Below are positions 28,846 through 38,069 of a stretch of DNA of 64,000 bases, in pieces; the stretch's first letter is position 1; every line of letters begins with the position of its first letter. The stretch covers positions 62,001-126,000 of the forward strand of contig NZ_LLZI01000243.1 in the NCBI RefSeq assembly GCF_001509485.1. Direction: 5' to 3'. The notes under the pieces were generated by a model that saw nothing but the letters and a program-made list of their open reading frames with translations, was not told the origin of the DNA and searched no databases. A program made the position numbers and the translations under genes. This stretch comes from Streptomyces sp. NRRL F-4489. GTDB lineage: Bacteria; Actinomycetota; Actinomycetes; Streptomycetales; Streptomycetaceae.

Positions 28846-30084
28846 TCAGGCTGCCTCCGGTACGGTCGGACGCGGGGCGAGCAGCGCCCGGTAGACGGAT
28901 TCGGTGGCCTCGGCGACGGTGTCCCAGCCGTAGCGGGCCAGCACCCGCCGGCGGCCCTCGGCCCCGCAGGCGGCCCGGTACGCCGGATCGGCCAGGAGCC
29001 CGGCCACCGCGTCGGCCAGCGCCTCCGGGTCACCGGGCGGCACCAGCCGGCCGGTCACGGTGTCCACGACGGTGTCCAGCTGCCCGCCGACCGCGGTGGC
29101 CACCACCGGCCGGCCGCAGGCCATCGCCTCCAGCGGCACGATGCCGAACGGCTCGTAGTCCGCCGGGCACAGCACCACGTCGGCGGCGCGCAGCAGCGCC
29201 GGCACGTCACCGGTGGGCACCCCGCCGGTGAAGCGCACCCGATCGGCGACCCCGGCCGCTTCGGCCACCGCCCGCAGCCGCCGGACCTCCGGGTCGGCGT
29301 CGAGCCGGTCCGGCGGCGGACCGCCGGCGATCACCAGCCGCGCCTCCGGCAGCCGGGCCAGCGCCGCGATCGAGACCGCCGCGCCCTTGCGCGGCACCAG
29401 CCGCCCCAGCTGGAGCAGCATCGGATGGGCGTCGTCGCGCGGCGCGACCGGGCCTTCCGGGGTGAAGACCGACGGGTCCACCCCGCACGGCACCACGCTG
29501 ACCTTGCGCGGCGGGATGCCCATCCGCCGCAGCTCGGTGACCTCGTCCCGGCAGGTGGCGATCACCTGCCCGCAGCCGGTCCCGATGTCGACCTCGGTCG
29601 CGATCCGGCTGGGCGGCGAGGTGTCGTCGCCCTTCTGGTGGCGGCGCTTGACGCTGCCCAGCGCGTGGTACGTGTGCGCCAGCGGCAGCTCGTGCTCGCG
29701 GGCCGCGCCCAGCGTGGCCAGGCCCGACATCCAGAAGTGCGAATGCGCCACGTCCGGCGGGCGGCGCCGCCAGTCCTCGGCCAGCTCCCGGGCGAACTCC
29801 GCCATGTGCGGCAGCAGTTCGTCCTTCGGTATGTGGCGCGGCGGCCCCGCGCTGACGTGCCGTACGGTCACGCCGCGGCGCAGCGGCACCTCGTCGGGCG
29901 GATCCGGTGCGTCGCGCCGGGTGTAGACCACGACCCGGTGGCCGCGGTCGGCCAGCGCGCCGGCGAGCCGGGCGACATGGACGTTCTGGCCGCCGGCGTC
30001 CACCCCGCCCAGGACCGCGAGCGGACTCGCGTGCTCCGAGACGAGCGCGATGGACAGCCGGGGCGCGGGCTGGTGGGCGGTCAT
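28846..30084 (-). CDS. GT4-family glycosyltransferase, MshA-like (412 aa)
   Basis: GT-B fold. RLSIALVSEHASPLAVLGG and DAGGQNVHVARLAGALADRG are the N-terminal donor/acceptor motifs of sucrose-synthase/MshA-like enzymes; QLGRLVPRKGAAVSIAALAR and the EPFGIVPLEAMACGRPVVAT nucleotide-sugar motif are in the second half. Acceptor unknown. ATG 30084 overlaps the previous gene's stop. Sequence alone does not separate mycothiol-type from glycan-type activity; the cluster context favours glycan. Confidence 0.88.
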   Translation of the reverse strand: MTAHQPAPRLSIALVSEHASPLAVLGGVDAGGQNVHVARLAGALADRGHRVVVYTRRDAPDPPDEVPLRRGVTVRHVSAGPPRHIPKDELLPHMAEFARELAEDWRRRPPDVAHSHFWMSGLATLGAAREHELPLAHTYHALGSVKRRHQKGDDTSPPSRIATEVDIGTGCGQVIATCRDEVTELRRMGIPPRKVSVVPCGVDPSVFTPEGPVAPRDDAHPMLLQLGRLVPRKGAAVSIAALARLPEARLVIAGGPPPDRLDADPEVRRLRAVAEAAGVADRVRFTGGVPTGDVPALLRAADVVLCPADYEPFGIVPLEAMACGRPVVATAVGGQLDTVVDTVTGRLVPPGDPEALADAVAGLLADPAYRAACGAEGRRRVLARYGWDTVAEATESVYRALLAPRPTVPEAA

Positions 30085-31046
30085 GCGGCTACCTCCGTGA
30101 TCAGGGACTCCCAGTCGGCGAGAAAGCGCTTGAGCCCGTACCGGCCGAGCGCCGCCTGGCGGGCCCGGCCCCCGTCCTCGGCCGCGGCGTCCGGCTCGGC
30201 GAGATATCTGCGCAGCGCCCCGGCCAGCACCTCGGGCCGGTTGGAGAGCACTCCGCAGCCCGGCGGCACCGCCTCCGCGGCCTCCGTCGTGGCCAGCGCC
30301 ACCACCGGCATGCCCAGGTGCATCGCCTCCAGCAGGGACAGCCCCAGCGACGTCCAGCGCACCGGGTGCAGATAGACCCGGCGCTGCGCCATCGCCTCGT
30401 GCAGGTCCCGCTGCGGCAGATCGGCGGTCCGGCAGGCCCGCGCGGACAGGCCGAGCCGGTCGGCCAGTCCCTCGGTGCGCATCCCGAACACGTCCAGCGG
30501 CGCCGCCTCGGCGAGCGCCGGCAGCAGGTCCGTGCCGACCGTACGGCCGCGCCGCAGCGGCTCGTTGACCACCACCGCGGCCCGCGCCAGGCTGCCGGTG
30601 TAGCGGTGGCCCGGGTCGACGATGCCGTGCTCGATCACCTCGGTGCGGGTGGTGCCGCTGTCCCAGAACAGCCGGTTGAAGTGGGTGACGTGCACCAGCA
30701 CCAGGTCGCGCCGGTCCGCGCACGGGTGGCGGGTGTCGGGCACGGCGCCGTCCGGGGCGTTGTGCTCCAGGTAGACGGCCGGGATGTCGCGGCCCGGGCG
30801 GCGGCCGCCGAGCCAGCGCTCGGCCAGCTCCGCCTCGTGCGGCCGCTGCAGGACGACCAGGTCGACCGGGGCCCGGCGCAGCTCCTCCGGCGTCCGCTCG
30901 CGCACCGAGTCCGGCCAGGCGAACGTCCGGGCCCGGCCGCGCCCGTCCGGCCCCCGGTCCGGGGTGACCGGCACCAGGTAGGTGTGCGGACCCTGGACGA
31001 ACGCCGTCGTCCAGGAGCCGTGTACGTGCCACAGCAGGATGTTCAT
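30081..31046 (-). CDS. Glycosyltransferase of the GT4/GT-B type (321 aa)
   Basis: Starts MNILLWHVHGSWTTAFVQGP; contains DLVVLQRPHEAELAERWLGG, VEHGIVDPGHRYTGSLARA-like central text and WTSLGLSLLEAMHLGMPVVA, the C-terminal E-x7-E-like donor motif. Overlaps both neighbours by four bases (ATGA). The N-terminal acceptor domain is divergent. Role in the surface-glycan pathway is inferred from position. Confidence 0.78.
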   Translation of the reverse strand: MNILLWHVHGSWTTAFVQGPHTYLVPVTPDRGPDGRGRARTFAWPDSVRERTPEELRRAPVDLVVLQRPHEAELAERWLGGRRPGRDIPAVYLEHNAPDGAVPDTRHPCADRRDLVLVHVTHFNRLFWDSGTTRTEVIEHGIVDPGHRYTGSLARAAVVVNEPLRRGRTVGTDLLPALAEAAPLDVFGMRTEGLADRLGLSARACRTADLPQRDLHEAMAQRRVYLHPVRWTSLGLSLLEAMHLGMPVVALATTEAAEAVPPGCGVLSNRPEVLAGALRRYLAEPDAAAEDGGRARQAALGRYGLKRFLADWESLITEVAA

Positions 31047-32155
31047 ACCGTCGCCCCTCTGTCGTCGGTGGGCAGTTCCGCGGCGCCGGCCGGGGGCGGC
31101 CGGCGGTGTCCCCCGGGGCGGGCCGGTCCGGCGGATGGCAGCTGATGGCTCGTCAACTCTGCGACAGCGGCGAGCACTTCGGCGTCCGCAATGCCGTCCA
31201 GGCAGGGGTGTCCAGGCACCGGGCACTGCCGCGCCCGGCTGTCCGCGCACGGCGCCCGCTGATCGCCGAGCACCACATGCGGCACTCCGTACGGGGCCCA
31301 GCGGCCGGCCGGGACGACCGGCGCGAAGACGGAGGCGACCGGGGTGCCCACCGCGGCGGCCAGATGCGCCGGCCCGGTGTTGCCGACCACGGCGGCCCGG
31401 GCGCCCGCCAGGACACCGGCGAGCCGGCGCAGATCGGTCCGCCCGCCGAGGTCCAGCCCGTGCCCGCCGGCCACCTCGGCGGTCAGCTCCCGCTCGGCCG
31501 GCCCGCCGGTGACCACCACCCGGTGCCCGGCGGCCGCCAGCGCCGCCGCGGCCCGGGCCGCCCGCCGCGCGCTCCATGCCCGGGCCGGCACCGCCGCCCC
31601 CGGATGCAGCACCACGTACGGCTCGCCGCCGGTCAGTTCGCTGGTGTCCGGCGGCGGCAGCACCCGCAGCCGCCCGTCGTCCCCCGGCGGCAGGCCGAAC
31701 CCCGCCGCCCGGGCCAGGTCCAGGGCCGCCTCCGCCTCGTGGCGGTCCGGGGCGCGCCGGTGCCGCAGGTCCAGCAGGGCGCCCGGATAGTCCACGCAGT
31801 CCGCCGCCGTCCAGATGTCCCCGGCCAGCTTCAGCAGCAGCGCGGCCGGCAGCGGGCTCTGGTGGAACGAGGTGAGGATCAGCGCCCGGTCGAACCGGCC
31901 CGCCGCCAGCCGCCCCACCAACTCCTCGGTGCCGCCCCGGTCCACCGGCGGCGGCCGCAGCCCGACCCATGGCGCGTCGTGCACCAGGATCTCGTCCACC
32001 CCGGGCAGCAGCCGCGCGGCGGCCTCGCCCAGCGGCCCGCACAGCAGCGCGGTGTGCGACGAGCCCGCCGCGACCGCCCGGACCGCCGGGCCGGCCAGCA
32101 GGACATCGCCCGCGCTGTCCAGGCGGACCACGAGAGTGCGCGGCAGGGCGGTCAT
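31043..32155 (-). CDS. GT9-family heptosyltransferase-type glycosyltransferase (370 aa)
   Basis: TLVVRLDSAGDVLLAGPAVR, FDRALILTSFHQSPLPAALL, PYVVLHPGAAVPARAWSAR and AVVGNTGPAHLAAAVGTPVA are the GT9 landmarks in order. A Cys-containing CADSRARQCPVPGHPCLDGI segment lies near residue 305, as in some GT9 relatives. Second GT9 of the cluster, coupled to gmhB upstream and the GT4-like gene downstream. Probably the main heptose transferase candidate, by position. Confidence 0.9.
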   Translation of the reverse strand: MTALPRTLVVRLDSAGDVLLAGPAVRAVAAGSSHTALLCGPLGEAAARLLPGVDEILVHDAPWVGLRPPPVDRGGTEELVGRLAAGRFDRALILTSFHQSPLPAALLLKLAGDIWTAADCVDYPGALLDLRHRRAPDRHEAEAALDLARAAGFGLPPGDDGRLRVLPPPDTSELTGGEPYVVLHPGAAVPARAWSARRAARAAAALAAAGHRVVVTGGPAERELTAEVAGGHGLDLGGRTDLRRLAGVLAGARAAVVGNTGPAHLAAAVGTPVASVFAPVVPAGRWAPYGVPHVVLGDQRAPCADSRARQCPVPGHPCLDGIADAEVLAAVAELTSHQLPSAGPARPGGHRRPPPAGAAELPTDDRGATV

Positions 32156-32763
32156 CCGGCGGCCTCCTCCGCGGGGCGGCGGGCCAGCAACTGCCGTACC
32201 GCGCCCAGCAGATCGTCCGCCCGGTGCGGTGCGGCGGCGATCTCCTCAGGACGGGTCACCGGCGTCGGTACGAGCACCGCCCGCGCCCCGGCCGCCCGGG
32301 CCGCCGCCAGATCGCTGCCGATGTCGCCGACCACCGCCGCCCGCGCCGGCGGGATGCCCAGCCGGCCGCAGGCGGCCAGGACCAGACCGGGGGCCGGTTT
32401 GCGGCAGCCGCAGCCGTCCGCCGGGCCGTGCGGGCACACCGCCCAGACATCGAACGGGCCCAGCAGCTCCGCGACCCGGCGGTGCACGGCCTCCACCTGC
32501 GCGCGGGTCAGCAGTCCGCGGGCCACCCCGGACTGGTTGGTCACCACCCCCACCGCCAGGCCCGCCGCCCGGACCGCGGCCAGCGCCGCGCGCGCCCCGG
32601 GCATCGGCGCCACCAGCCGCGGGTCGCCGTTGTAGGGCACGTCCGCCACCAGCGTCCCGTCGCGGTCGAAGAGCACCGCCGCGAGCGGGCCGGGCGCACC
32701 ACCGGCCGGCCCGCGGCCGTAGAGCCACGGGTCGCCGGACCGCCGCACCGCCCGCACGGTCAT
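32152..32763 (-). CDS. gmhB: HAD-IIIA heptose bisphosphate phosphatase (203 aa)
   Basis: Removes the 7-phosphate from heptose-1,7-bisphosphate. HAD motif I DRDGT at 33-37 (nucleophile Asp 33), TNQSG at 75-79, the GmhB zinc loop CPH...CGC at 110-120 (Cys 110, His 112, Cys 118, Cys 120), K122 and GDIGSD at 146-151. The zinc loop separates GmhB from generic HAD enzymes. ATG 32763 overlaps the next gene's stop. Completes the GmhA-HldE-GmhB set in one operon. Confidence 0.92.
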   Translation of the reverse strand: MTVRAVRRSGDPWLYGRGPAGGAPGPLAAVLFDRDGTLVADVPYNGDPRLVAPMPGARAALAAVRAAGLAVGVVTNQSGVARGLLTRAQVEAVHRRVAELLGPFDVWAVCPHGPADGCGCRKPAPGLVLAACGRLGIPPARAAVVGDIGSDLAAARAAGARAVLVPTPVTRPEEIAAAPHRADDLLGAVRQLLARRPAEEAAG

Positions 32764-33836
32764 ATCCGCTCCCGGGCCGGCCGGGGACCGGCGGCCACCG
32801 GCACCGGGCCGGCCGGCACCGCCGCCGGCGCCACGCCCCGGTGCCGGACCAGCCCGCGCAGCCAGTGCGCGGTCGCCACCGGCGGGATCAGCGCGCTGGT
32901 CAGCGCCATGGTCGCCACCTCGTCCCGGGTGCGGGGGCCGGGCGCGATCCGCGCCCAGGCGAACTCCGCGGTGCCGGCCAGCCAGCCGGCGGCCAGCCCC
33001 AGCGCGGCCCGGCGCCGGCCCAGCGCGGCGCACACCAGCGCCCCGCCGGCCGCCGCGGTCACCGCCAGATGCCCGGGCAGGCGGCCCCTGGGCGCCTGGG
33101 CCCGGCGCCACCAGCCGCGCCCGTGCAGCCGGTTCATCAGCACATCGTCGGCGTTGCCTGCCTGGAGCCGCACCGAGACCCAGCGGTCGGCGGGCCGCAC
33201 CGGATGGGTGGTCCGGCGGCGGCCCTGGGCCAGCTCCCAGCCGGCGTCCAGCAGCCGCAGCGCGAGGTCCGCGTCCTCCCGGAACGCCCGGCGGAACCGC
33301 TCGTCGAAACCGCCCACATCGGCCAGCGCCGCGCGCCGGAACGCCATATCCGCGGTGATCCACTTGGCGGTGGCCAGTCCGGCGGTGTTGCGCTCCCAGT
33401 CCGTGGGCTCCCGGCCCGCCGGCAGCGGCACGCTGATCCGCGCGGCCACCCCCGCCGTCCGCGCGGTCGCCGCCCGCAGATCGTCCGCCAGATCCTCCGC
33501 CCAGCGCGGCCCCGGAACGACATCGTCATCGAGGAAGACCACCCACGGGACGCCGTCCACCGCCCGCCACCCGGCATTGCGCGCCGCCGCCGGACCGTCC
33601 CCGTATCCGTGCACGGTCTCGGTGCGGTCCCGCAGCGTCGCCGGGATCTCCACCGGCAGCGGGGCGCAGTCGGTGAGCGGCCGGTCGTCCACCAGCACGA
33701 TCCGGTGGGGCGCCGGGCCGCGCGCCTGGGCGAGCGCCGCCAGGCACGCGGTCAGACTGGGCCGGCCGAGCGTCGGGATGACCACGGCGTACGCGGGGGC
33801 CGGAACGCGGTTCCGGCCGGCCGGCCGCTTCGTCAT
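32760..33836 (-). CDS. GT2-family glycosyltransferase with C-terminal hydrophobic region (358 aa)
   Basis: YAVVIPTLGRPSLTACLAAL, HRIVLVDDRPL, GDGPAAARNAGWRAV and WVVFLDDDVVPGPRWAEDLA give the GT-A core; FDERFRRAFREDADLALRLL follows near 195. After about residue 255 the chain becomes Ala/Leu-rich with two or three possible membrane helices, so it may be membrane-tethered. Coupled to gmhB and to the carbamoyltransferase (ATGA). Confidence 0.88.
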   Translation of the reverse strand: MTKRPAGRNRVPAPAYAVVIPTLGRPSLTACLAALAQARGPAPHRIVLVDDRPLTDCAPLPVEIPATLRDRTETVHGYGDGPAAARNAGWRAVDGVPWVVFLDDDVVPGPRWAEDLADDLRAATARTAGVAARISVPLPAGREPTDWERNTAGLATAKWITADMAFRRAALADVGGFDERFRRAFREDADLALRLLDAGWELAQGRRRTTHPVRPADRWVSVRLQAGNADDVLMNRLHGRGWWRRAQAPRGRLPGHLAVTAAAGGALVCAALGRRRAALGLAAGWLAGTAEFAWARIAPGPRTRDEVATMALTSALIPPVATAHWLRGLVRHRGVAPAAVPAGPVPVAAGPRPARERI

Positions 33837-35512
33837 CGGGCCACCTCCCGCCCGCCGCCGGCCGCTCGCCCGCCGGCGAAGGCGTCCGGGCGGCGGATCG
33901 CGAACGGGCCCAGGGCCAGCAGATCCACCGGCGTCGAACCGAAGCACTCCAGCGCGTCCCGGGGATCGTCCACCATCGGCCGGCCCGCCGTGTTGAGACT
34001 GGTGTTGACCACCACCGGCAGACCGGTGAGCCGTTCGAACTCGGTCAGCATCCGGGCCACCAGCGGCTCGTCCGCCGGATCGACGGTCTGGATGCGGGCG
34101 GTGCCGTCCACGTGGACGACGGCCGGGATGCGGTCCCGCCACTCCGGCGCCACCTCGTGCACGAACAGCATGTAGGGGCTGGGGAGTTGGCCGTCGAAGA
34201 TCTGCCCGGCGCGGTCCGCGAGCACCATCGGGGCCACCGGCCGGAACTGCTCGCGGCCCTTGACGTCGTTGAGCCGTTCCAGATTCCGCGAGTGCCCGGG
34301 GTGCGCCAGCAGCGAGCGGTGCCCCAGCGCCCGCGGCCCGTACTCCGACCGGCCCTGGAACCACGCCACGATCGCGTCGTCGGCCAGTGCCCGGGCCACG
34401 GTGGCCGCGATGTCCGGCGGCCGCTCGTACGGTACGGCCGCGGTGCGCAGCCAGTCCTCCAGCTCCCGGTCCGTCCAGTCCCGGCCGAGATCCGCGCCGG
34501 GCATCGGCAGCGGCTCGTCGCCCTGGTCGGCGCTGACCAGCAGCGCGGAACCCAGCGCCGTACCGGCGTCCCCGGCGGCCGGCTGCACCCAGACCCGGCT
34601 GAACGGGCCCTCGCGGGCGATCCGGGCGTTGGCCACGCAGTTCAGCGCCACCCCGCCGGCCAGCGTCAGGGTGCTGTCATGGGTGCGGCCGTGCAGCCAG
34701 CGCACCAGCTCCAGCAGGGTCTCCTCCAGGCATGCCTGGGCGCTGGCCGCCAGGTCCGCGTGGTCCTGCGTCCACTCCTCGTCCGGCCGGCGGGGCGCGC
34801 AGAACTCGTGCCAGGGCACACCGGTGGCGTGGAAACCGCCGTCCGTCGTCGGATGGACATGGCGGCGCAGTTCGGTCAGCATCCGCGGCCGCCCGTACGA
34901 CGCCAGCGCCATCACCTTGAACTCGTCCGAGGAGCGCAGGAACCCCAGGTGCTCGGTCAGCTCCTCGTACACCAGGCCCAGCGAGTGCGGGAGTTCCTGG
35001 CCGCACAGCGGCTCCAGCTTGCCCTGCACCCGCCGCGCGGCCAGATGGGAGGTCGCCTCGCCGCGGCCGTCGAAGACCAGCACCGAGGAGGTGTCGGCGG
35101 CCGGCGCGGCGAACGCGGCGGACGCGGCGTGCGCCATGTGGTGCGGGACGAACCGCACCCGCTCGGGGTCCAGTCCGGGCAGCGCGGCGGCCAGGAAGCC
35201 GGGTGCCTGGCGGGCGTAGGTCAGCCGCAGGTGGTCCCACGGGTCGTCCAGGCCCATCAGGTCGGCGGGCTTGGCGAGTTGGGGATCGAAGGAGTACGCG
35301 ACCGCGTCGATGTCCTCGATCCGCAGCCCGGCCCGGGACAGGCACCAGCGGGCGGCCTGCTCCGGCAGCTCCCAGGCCGAGAACGGCACCGGCCGCTTGC
35401 CGTGCTTCCGCCGCGAGAAGCGCTCCTCCTCCGCGGCGGCCACCGTCGTACCGTCGATGACCAGCGCCGCGGCCGGGTCGTGGAACAGTGCGTTGATTCC
35501 CAGAATGCGCAT
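33833..35512 (-). CDS. NodU/CmcH-type O-carbamoyltransferase (559 aa)
   Basis: Transfers carbamoyl from carbamoyl phosphate to a hydroxyl group. MRILGINALFHDPAAALVID and AAEEERFSRRKHGKRP are the N-terminal Kae1-like start; VRFVPHHMAHAASAAF near residue 118 has the metal/carbamoyladenylate His; LAGGVALNCVANARI near 288; WFQGRSEYGPRALGHRSLLA near 383 and FRPVAPMVLADRA belong to the C-terminal domain. Full length. Such enzymes decorate nodulation factors, antibiotics and some sugars. Here the likely target is a sugar of the cluster product. Confidence 0.94.
   Translation of the reverse strand: MRILGINALFHDPAAALVIDGTTVAAAEEERFSRRKHGKRPVPFSAWELPEQAARWCLSRAGLRIEDIDAVAYSFDPQLAKPADLMGLDDPWDHLRLTYARQAPGFLAAALPGLDPERVRFVPHHMAHAASAAFAAPAADTSSVLVFDGRGEATSHLAARRVQGKLEPLCGQELPHSLGLVYEELTEHLGFLRSSDEFKVMALASYGRPRMLTELRRHVHPTTDGGFHATGVPWHEFCAPRRPDEEWTQDHADLAASAQACLEETLLELVRWLHGRTHDSTLTLAGGVALNCVANARIAREGPFSRVWVQPAAGDAGTALGSALLVSADQGDEPLPMPGADLGRDWTDRELEDWLRTAAVPYERPPDIAATVARALADDAIVAWFQGRSEYGPRALGHRSLLAHPGHSRNLERLNDVKGREQFRPVAPMVLADRAGQIFDGQLPSPYMLFVHEVAPEWRDRIPAVVHVDGTARIQTVDPADEPLVARMLTEFERLTGLPVVVNTSLNTAGRPMVDDPRDALECFGSTPVDLLALGPFAIRRPDAFAGGRAAGGGREVAR
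34726..34739. repeat. Perfect 14-bp palindrome CCAGGCATGCCTGG inside the carbamoyltransferase gene
   Basis: A head-to-head pair of the 7-mer that recurs across the window (CCAGGCA / TGCCTGG). It lies within coding sequence and may be fortuitous. Confidence 0.85.
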
Positions 35513-35570
35513 GGCGTCGGGTCGGCCTTTCGTCCGAGGGGCGCGTGCGGGCTCGTGCGCGAACGCCGGC

Positions 35571-36527
35571 TCAGGTGCCGGGGTGGTCGCGGAACCAGGC
35601 GATGGTGCGGGCCAGCCCGTCCCGGGCGGCCACCCGCGGCTCCCACTGGAGCTTGTCGCGGGCCAGGGTGATGTCGGGGCAGCGCACCGCCGGATCGTCG
35701 GTGGGCCGCTCGATGAACCGCACCGTGGACCGCGAATCCGCCAACTCGATGACCAGGTGGGCGAGTTCGAGCATGCTCAGCTCGTCGGGGTTGCCGAGGT
35801 TGACCGGTCCGCGCAGATCGGACGCGGCCATGGCCAGGATGCCGCGCACGGTGTCGTCCACGTAGCACAGCGAACGGGTCTGGCGGCCGTCGCCGGTCAC
35901 CGTCAGCGGATCGCCGGCCAGTGCCTGGCGGATGAACGTCGGCACCGCGCGCCCGTCGTGGCCCCGCATCCCCGGGCCGTAGGTGTTGAACAGCCGCACG
36001 ATGCCGGTGTTGGTGCCGTGCGCGTTCGCCTCGGCGGAGGTCAGCGCCTCACCGAACCGCTTGGCCTCGTCGTAGACGCTGCGCGGGCCGACCGGGTTCA
36101 CATTGCCCCAGTAGTCCTCGCTCTGCGGATGCCGCTGCGGGTCGCCGTACACCTCCGAGGTGGACGCCAGCAGGAAGCGGGCGCCGCTCTCCCGCGCCAG
36201 CCACAGGGCGTTGCGGGTGCCGAGACTGCCGGTGTCCAGCGTGTGCAGCGGCAGCCGCAGGTAGTCGGCGGGCGACGCGGGGGAGGCGAAGTGCAGGACC
36301 AGGTCGGGCGGTTCACCCACCTCGAACGGCTCGGCCACATCGGCCTCCACCAGGCGGAAGCCCGGGTGGTCGCGCAGCGGCGCCACGTTCTCCGGTCTGC
36401 CGGTGCTGAAGTCGTCCACGCAGACCACCGACGCGCCCTCGGCGAGCAGGGCGGTGCACAGATGCGAACCGACGAAACCCGCCCCGCCGGTCACCACGGC
36501 GCGCTGCCACCTGTGCGGTTGTGCCAT
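35571..36527 (-). CDS. UDP-glucuronate decarboxylase-like extended SDR (318 aa)
   Basis: NAD-binding VVTGGAGFVGSHLCTALLAE, VDDFSTGRPENV and then LLASTSEVYGDPQRHPQSED, YWGNVNPVGPRSVYDEAKRF (YxxxK at Tyr-Asp-Glu-Ala-Lys), RLFNTYGPGMRGHDGRAVP and SLCYVDDTVRGILAMA. The STSEVYGDP...HPQ...YWGNVNP combination is the UDP-xylose synthase (UXS) signature. It is not an HldD-type heptose epimerase. RBS GGAGG precedes ATG 36527. First gene of the minus-strand sugar operon; the 198-bp gap upstream (36528-36725) should hold its promoter, not identified. Confidence 0.87.
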   Translation of the reverse strand: MAQPHRWQRAVVTGGAGFVGSHLCTALLAEGASVVCVDDFSTGRPENVAPLRDHPGFRLVEADVAEPFEVGEPPDLVLHFASPASPADYLRLPLHTLDTGSLGTRNALWLARESGARFLLASTSEVYGDPQRHPQSEDYWGNVNPVGPRSVYDEAKRFGEALTSAEANAHGTNTGIVRLFNTYGPGMRGHDGRAVPTFIRQALAGDPLTVTGDGRQTRSLCYVDDTVRGILAMAASDLRGPVNLGNPDELSMLELAHLVIELADSRSTVRFIERPTDDPAVRCPDITLARDKLQWEPRVAARDGLARTIAWFRDHPGT

Positions 36528-36725
36528 GCCGATCGCCTCCTCAGCACTGGTTCGGGGCCGTCCGGCGCGGCCGTTCCGGCGGCCGGTGCCCCTCGAACAG
36601 CGTCCTGGCGGTGACTGGGCGCAGCGAGGCGGACTCGTCCGGTCGGGTGGTTTCCCCAGGCACCCGACATACCGCCCGCCGACCGCCGGCAACGCCGTTT
36701 GCCCAGCTCAGCGGCGTGCCCAGGC

Positions 36726-37118
36726 TCACCCGCCGGCGTCCTCGCCGACCAGGCCGGGGCGCCGGCCGGTGCGGTCGGCCCGGACGACCTCGACGGACCG
36801 GACGCAGCGGTCCCAGCCCGCACCGGACGCCGTGCGGTACCCGGCCAGTTCGCCCGGCGCGAGCAGCGGACCGAACATCAGGCTCTCGCCCCGGAAGCCC
36901 GGCTCGGTGTAGAGCACCACCGCCAGCCCGGTGAGGTTCACCAGCGACGCCGCGCCGCCGCCGAAACCGTGCGCGGCCAGGTCCGGTACCGCCTCGTCGG
37001 CGACCAGCACCCGCCGGGCCGGATCGCGGTGCTCGTTGAACTGCCCGCCCTCGTAGAGCGCGTAGCAGGACGCCGCGCAGACGGCCGTACCGGAACCCTC
37101 GATGACCTGGACCGTCAT
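36726..37118 (-). CDS. Beta/gamma-crystallin-like or I36-type small protein (130 aa)
   Basis: Two crystallin-like segments: ALYEGGQFNEHRDPARRVL and VVLYTEPGFRGESLMFGP, with Cys 14/Cys 18 and a later Cys. This fits the beta/gamma-crystallin or peptidase-inhibitor I36 folds, which are often secreted, but no signal peptide is seen. The start is ATG 37118 with GGAGGAG upstream; the frame is open further upstream without matching content. Function unknown. It sits between the sugar operon and the hemerythrin gene; the 282-bp gap 37119-37400 is divergent and shows no gene. Confidence 0.62.
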   Translation of the reverse strand: MTVQVIEGSGTAVCAASCYALYEGGQFNEHRDPARRVLVADEAVPDLAAHGFGGGAASLVNLTGLAVVLYTEPGFRGESLMFGPLLAPGELAGYRTASGAGWDRCVRSVEVVRADRTGRRPGLVGEDAGG

Positions 37119-37400
37119 GCCCCAACTCCTCCGCCGCCGTCGCTCGCCTGCCGCCCGGGGAACCGCCGGGCGCTCCTCCCAGCGTCGTACGACCGCCCGC
37201 CACCGCCAGTCCGGGCGCCGGGCGCCGCCGGTCTCGCCGGGCGGCCCCCGCGGGTGCGCGTGATACTGGACGACGGGGGCGGGGCCCGCGTGTGGCAACT
37301 ACCGCGCCACCGCCGACGACGGCACCCGCCCAGGCAGCGGCCGGGCAGATCAGCCCGCGGCCCGATCGCGCCACTCACGCCAAGCGAAGGAGCCCCGCAC

Positions 37401-37967
37401 ATGGGACACGGCGGAAATGTCATCGCAGAGCTGACGGCGGACCACGATGAGGTGAATAAGCTCTTCGACGAGCTCATGGCGCAGCCGGTGGGATCGAAGC
37501 GGCGCCGCGAGCTGGCCGACCGGATCACCGTGGAACTGGTCCGGCACTCCGTGGCCGAGGAGCAGTACCTCTACCCGGCGGTACGTGAGCACGTGGAGGG
37601 CGGCCGCACCCTGGCCGACAAGGAGATCCGCGACCACGCCGAGGTCGAGCGGCTGCTGAAGGCCCTGGAGTCCCTGGAGCCCACCGACGACCGCTTCGAC
37701 CAGCAGATCGCCACCCTGAAGACCAGCGTCCAGGCACACGTCCAGGACGAGGAGAACCGCCTGTTCCCGCAGCTGGCCGACGCCTGCTCGCCCGCGGTCC
37801 TGGCCGAGCTGGGCGACAAGATCCGGCGCGCCAAGAAGCTGGCCCCGACCCGCCCGCACCCCTCGGCCCCCGACACCCCGCCGGCCAACAAACTGCTGGC
37901 GCCGGGTGTCGGCCTCGTCGATCGGGTACGCGACTACGTGTCCGGCCGCCGGCACCACATCGCCTGA
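37401..37967 (+). CDS. Hemerythrin HHE-domain protein (188 aa)
   Basis: Non-haem diiron, oxygen- or NO-responsive helical bundle. Ligand pattern HDEVNKLFDELM, RHSVAEEQYLYPAV, DHAEVERLLKAL and HVQDEENRLFPQL supplies the His and carboxylate residues. A Pro-rich C-terminal tail follows. ATG 37401 has GAAGGAG upstream. Family members occur in stress regulons of actinomycetes; the ligand is not determined. Confidence 0.92.
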   Translation: MGHGGNVIAELTADHDEVNKLFDELMAQPVGSKRRRELADRITVELVRHSVAEEQYLYPAVREHVEGGRTLADKEIRDHAEVERLLKALESLEPTDDRFDQQIATLKTSVQAHVQDEENRLFPQLADACSPAVLAELGDKIRRAKKLAPTRPHPSAPDTPPANKLLAPGVGLVDRVRDYVSGRRHHIA

Positions 37968-38069
37968 CGCCGGCGCCCCACAGCCGAACAGGGCCGACAC
38001 GTCCGTCCGAGCACAGCGGAGGCGGCCCGGCCCGACCCCGGAAACACGAAGCCGAGGAGCGTGTGAACG

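Noticed and set aside
35571..36527. Possible HldD (ADP-heptose 6-epimerase)
   Set aside because: Has the UXS-type STSEVYGDP, HPQ and YWGNVNP motifs and an NAD-type GGAGFVG start; does not look like HldD.
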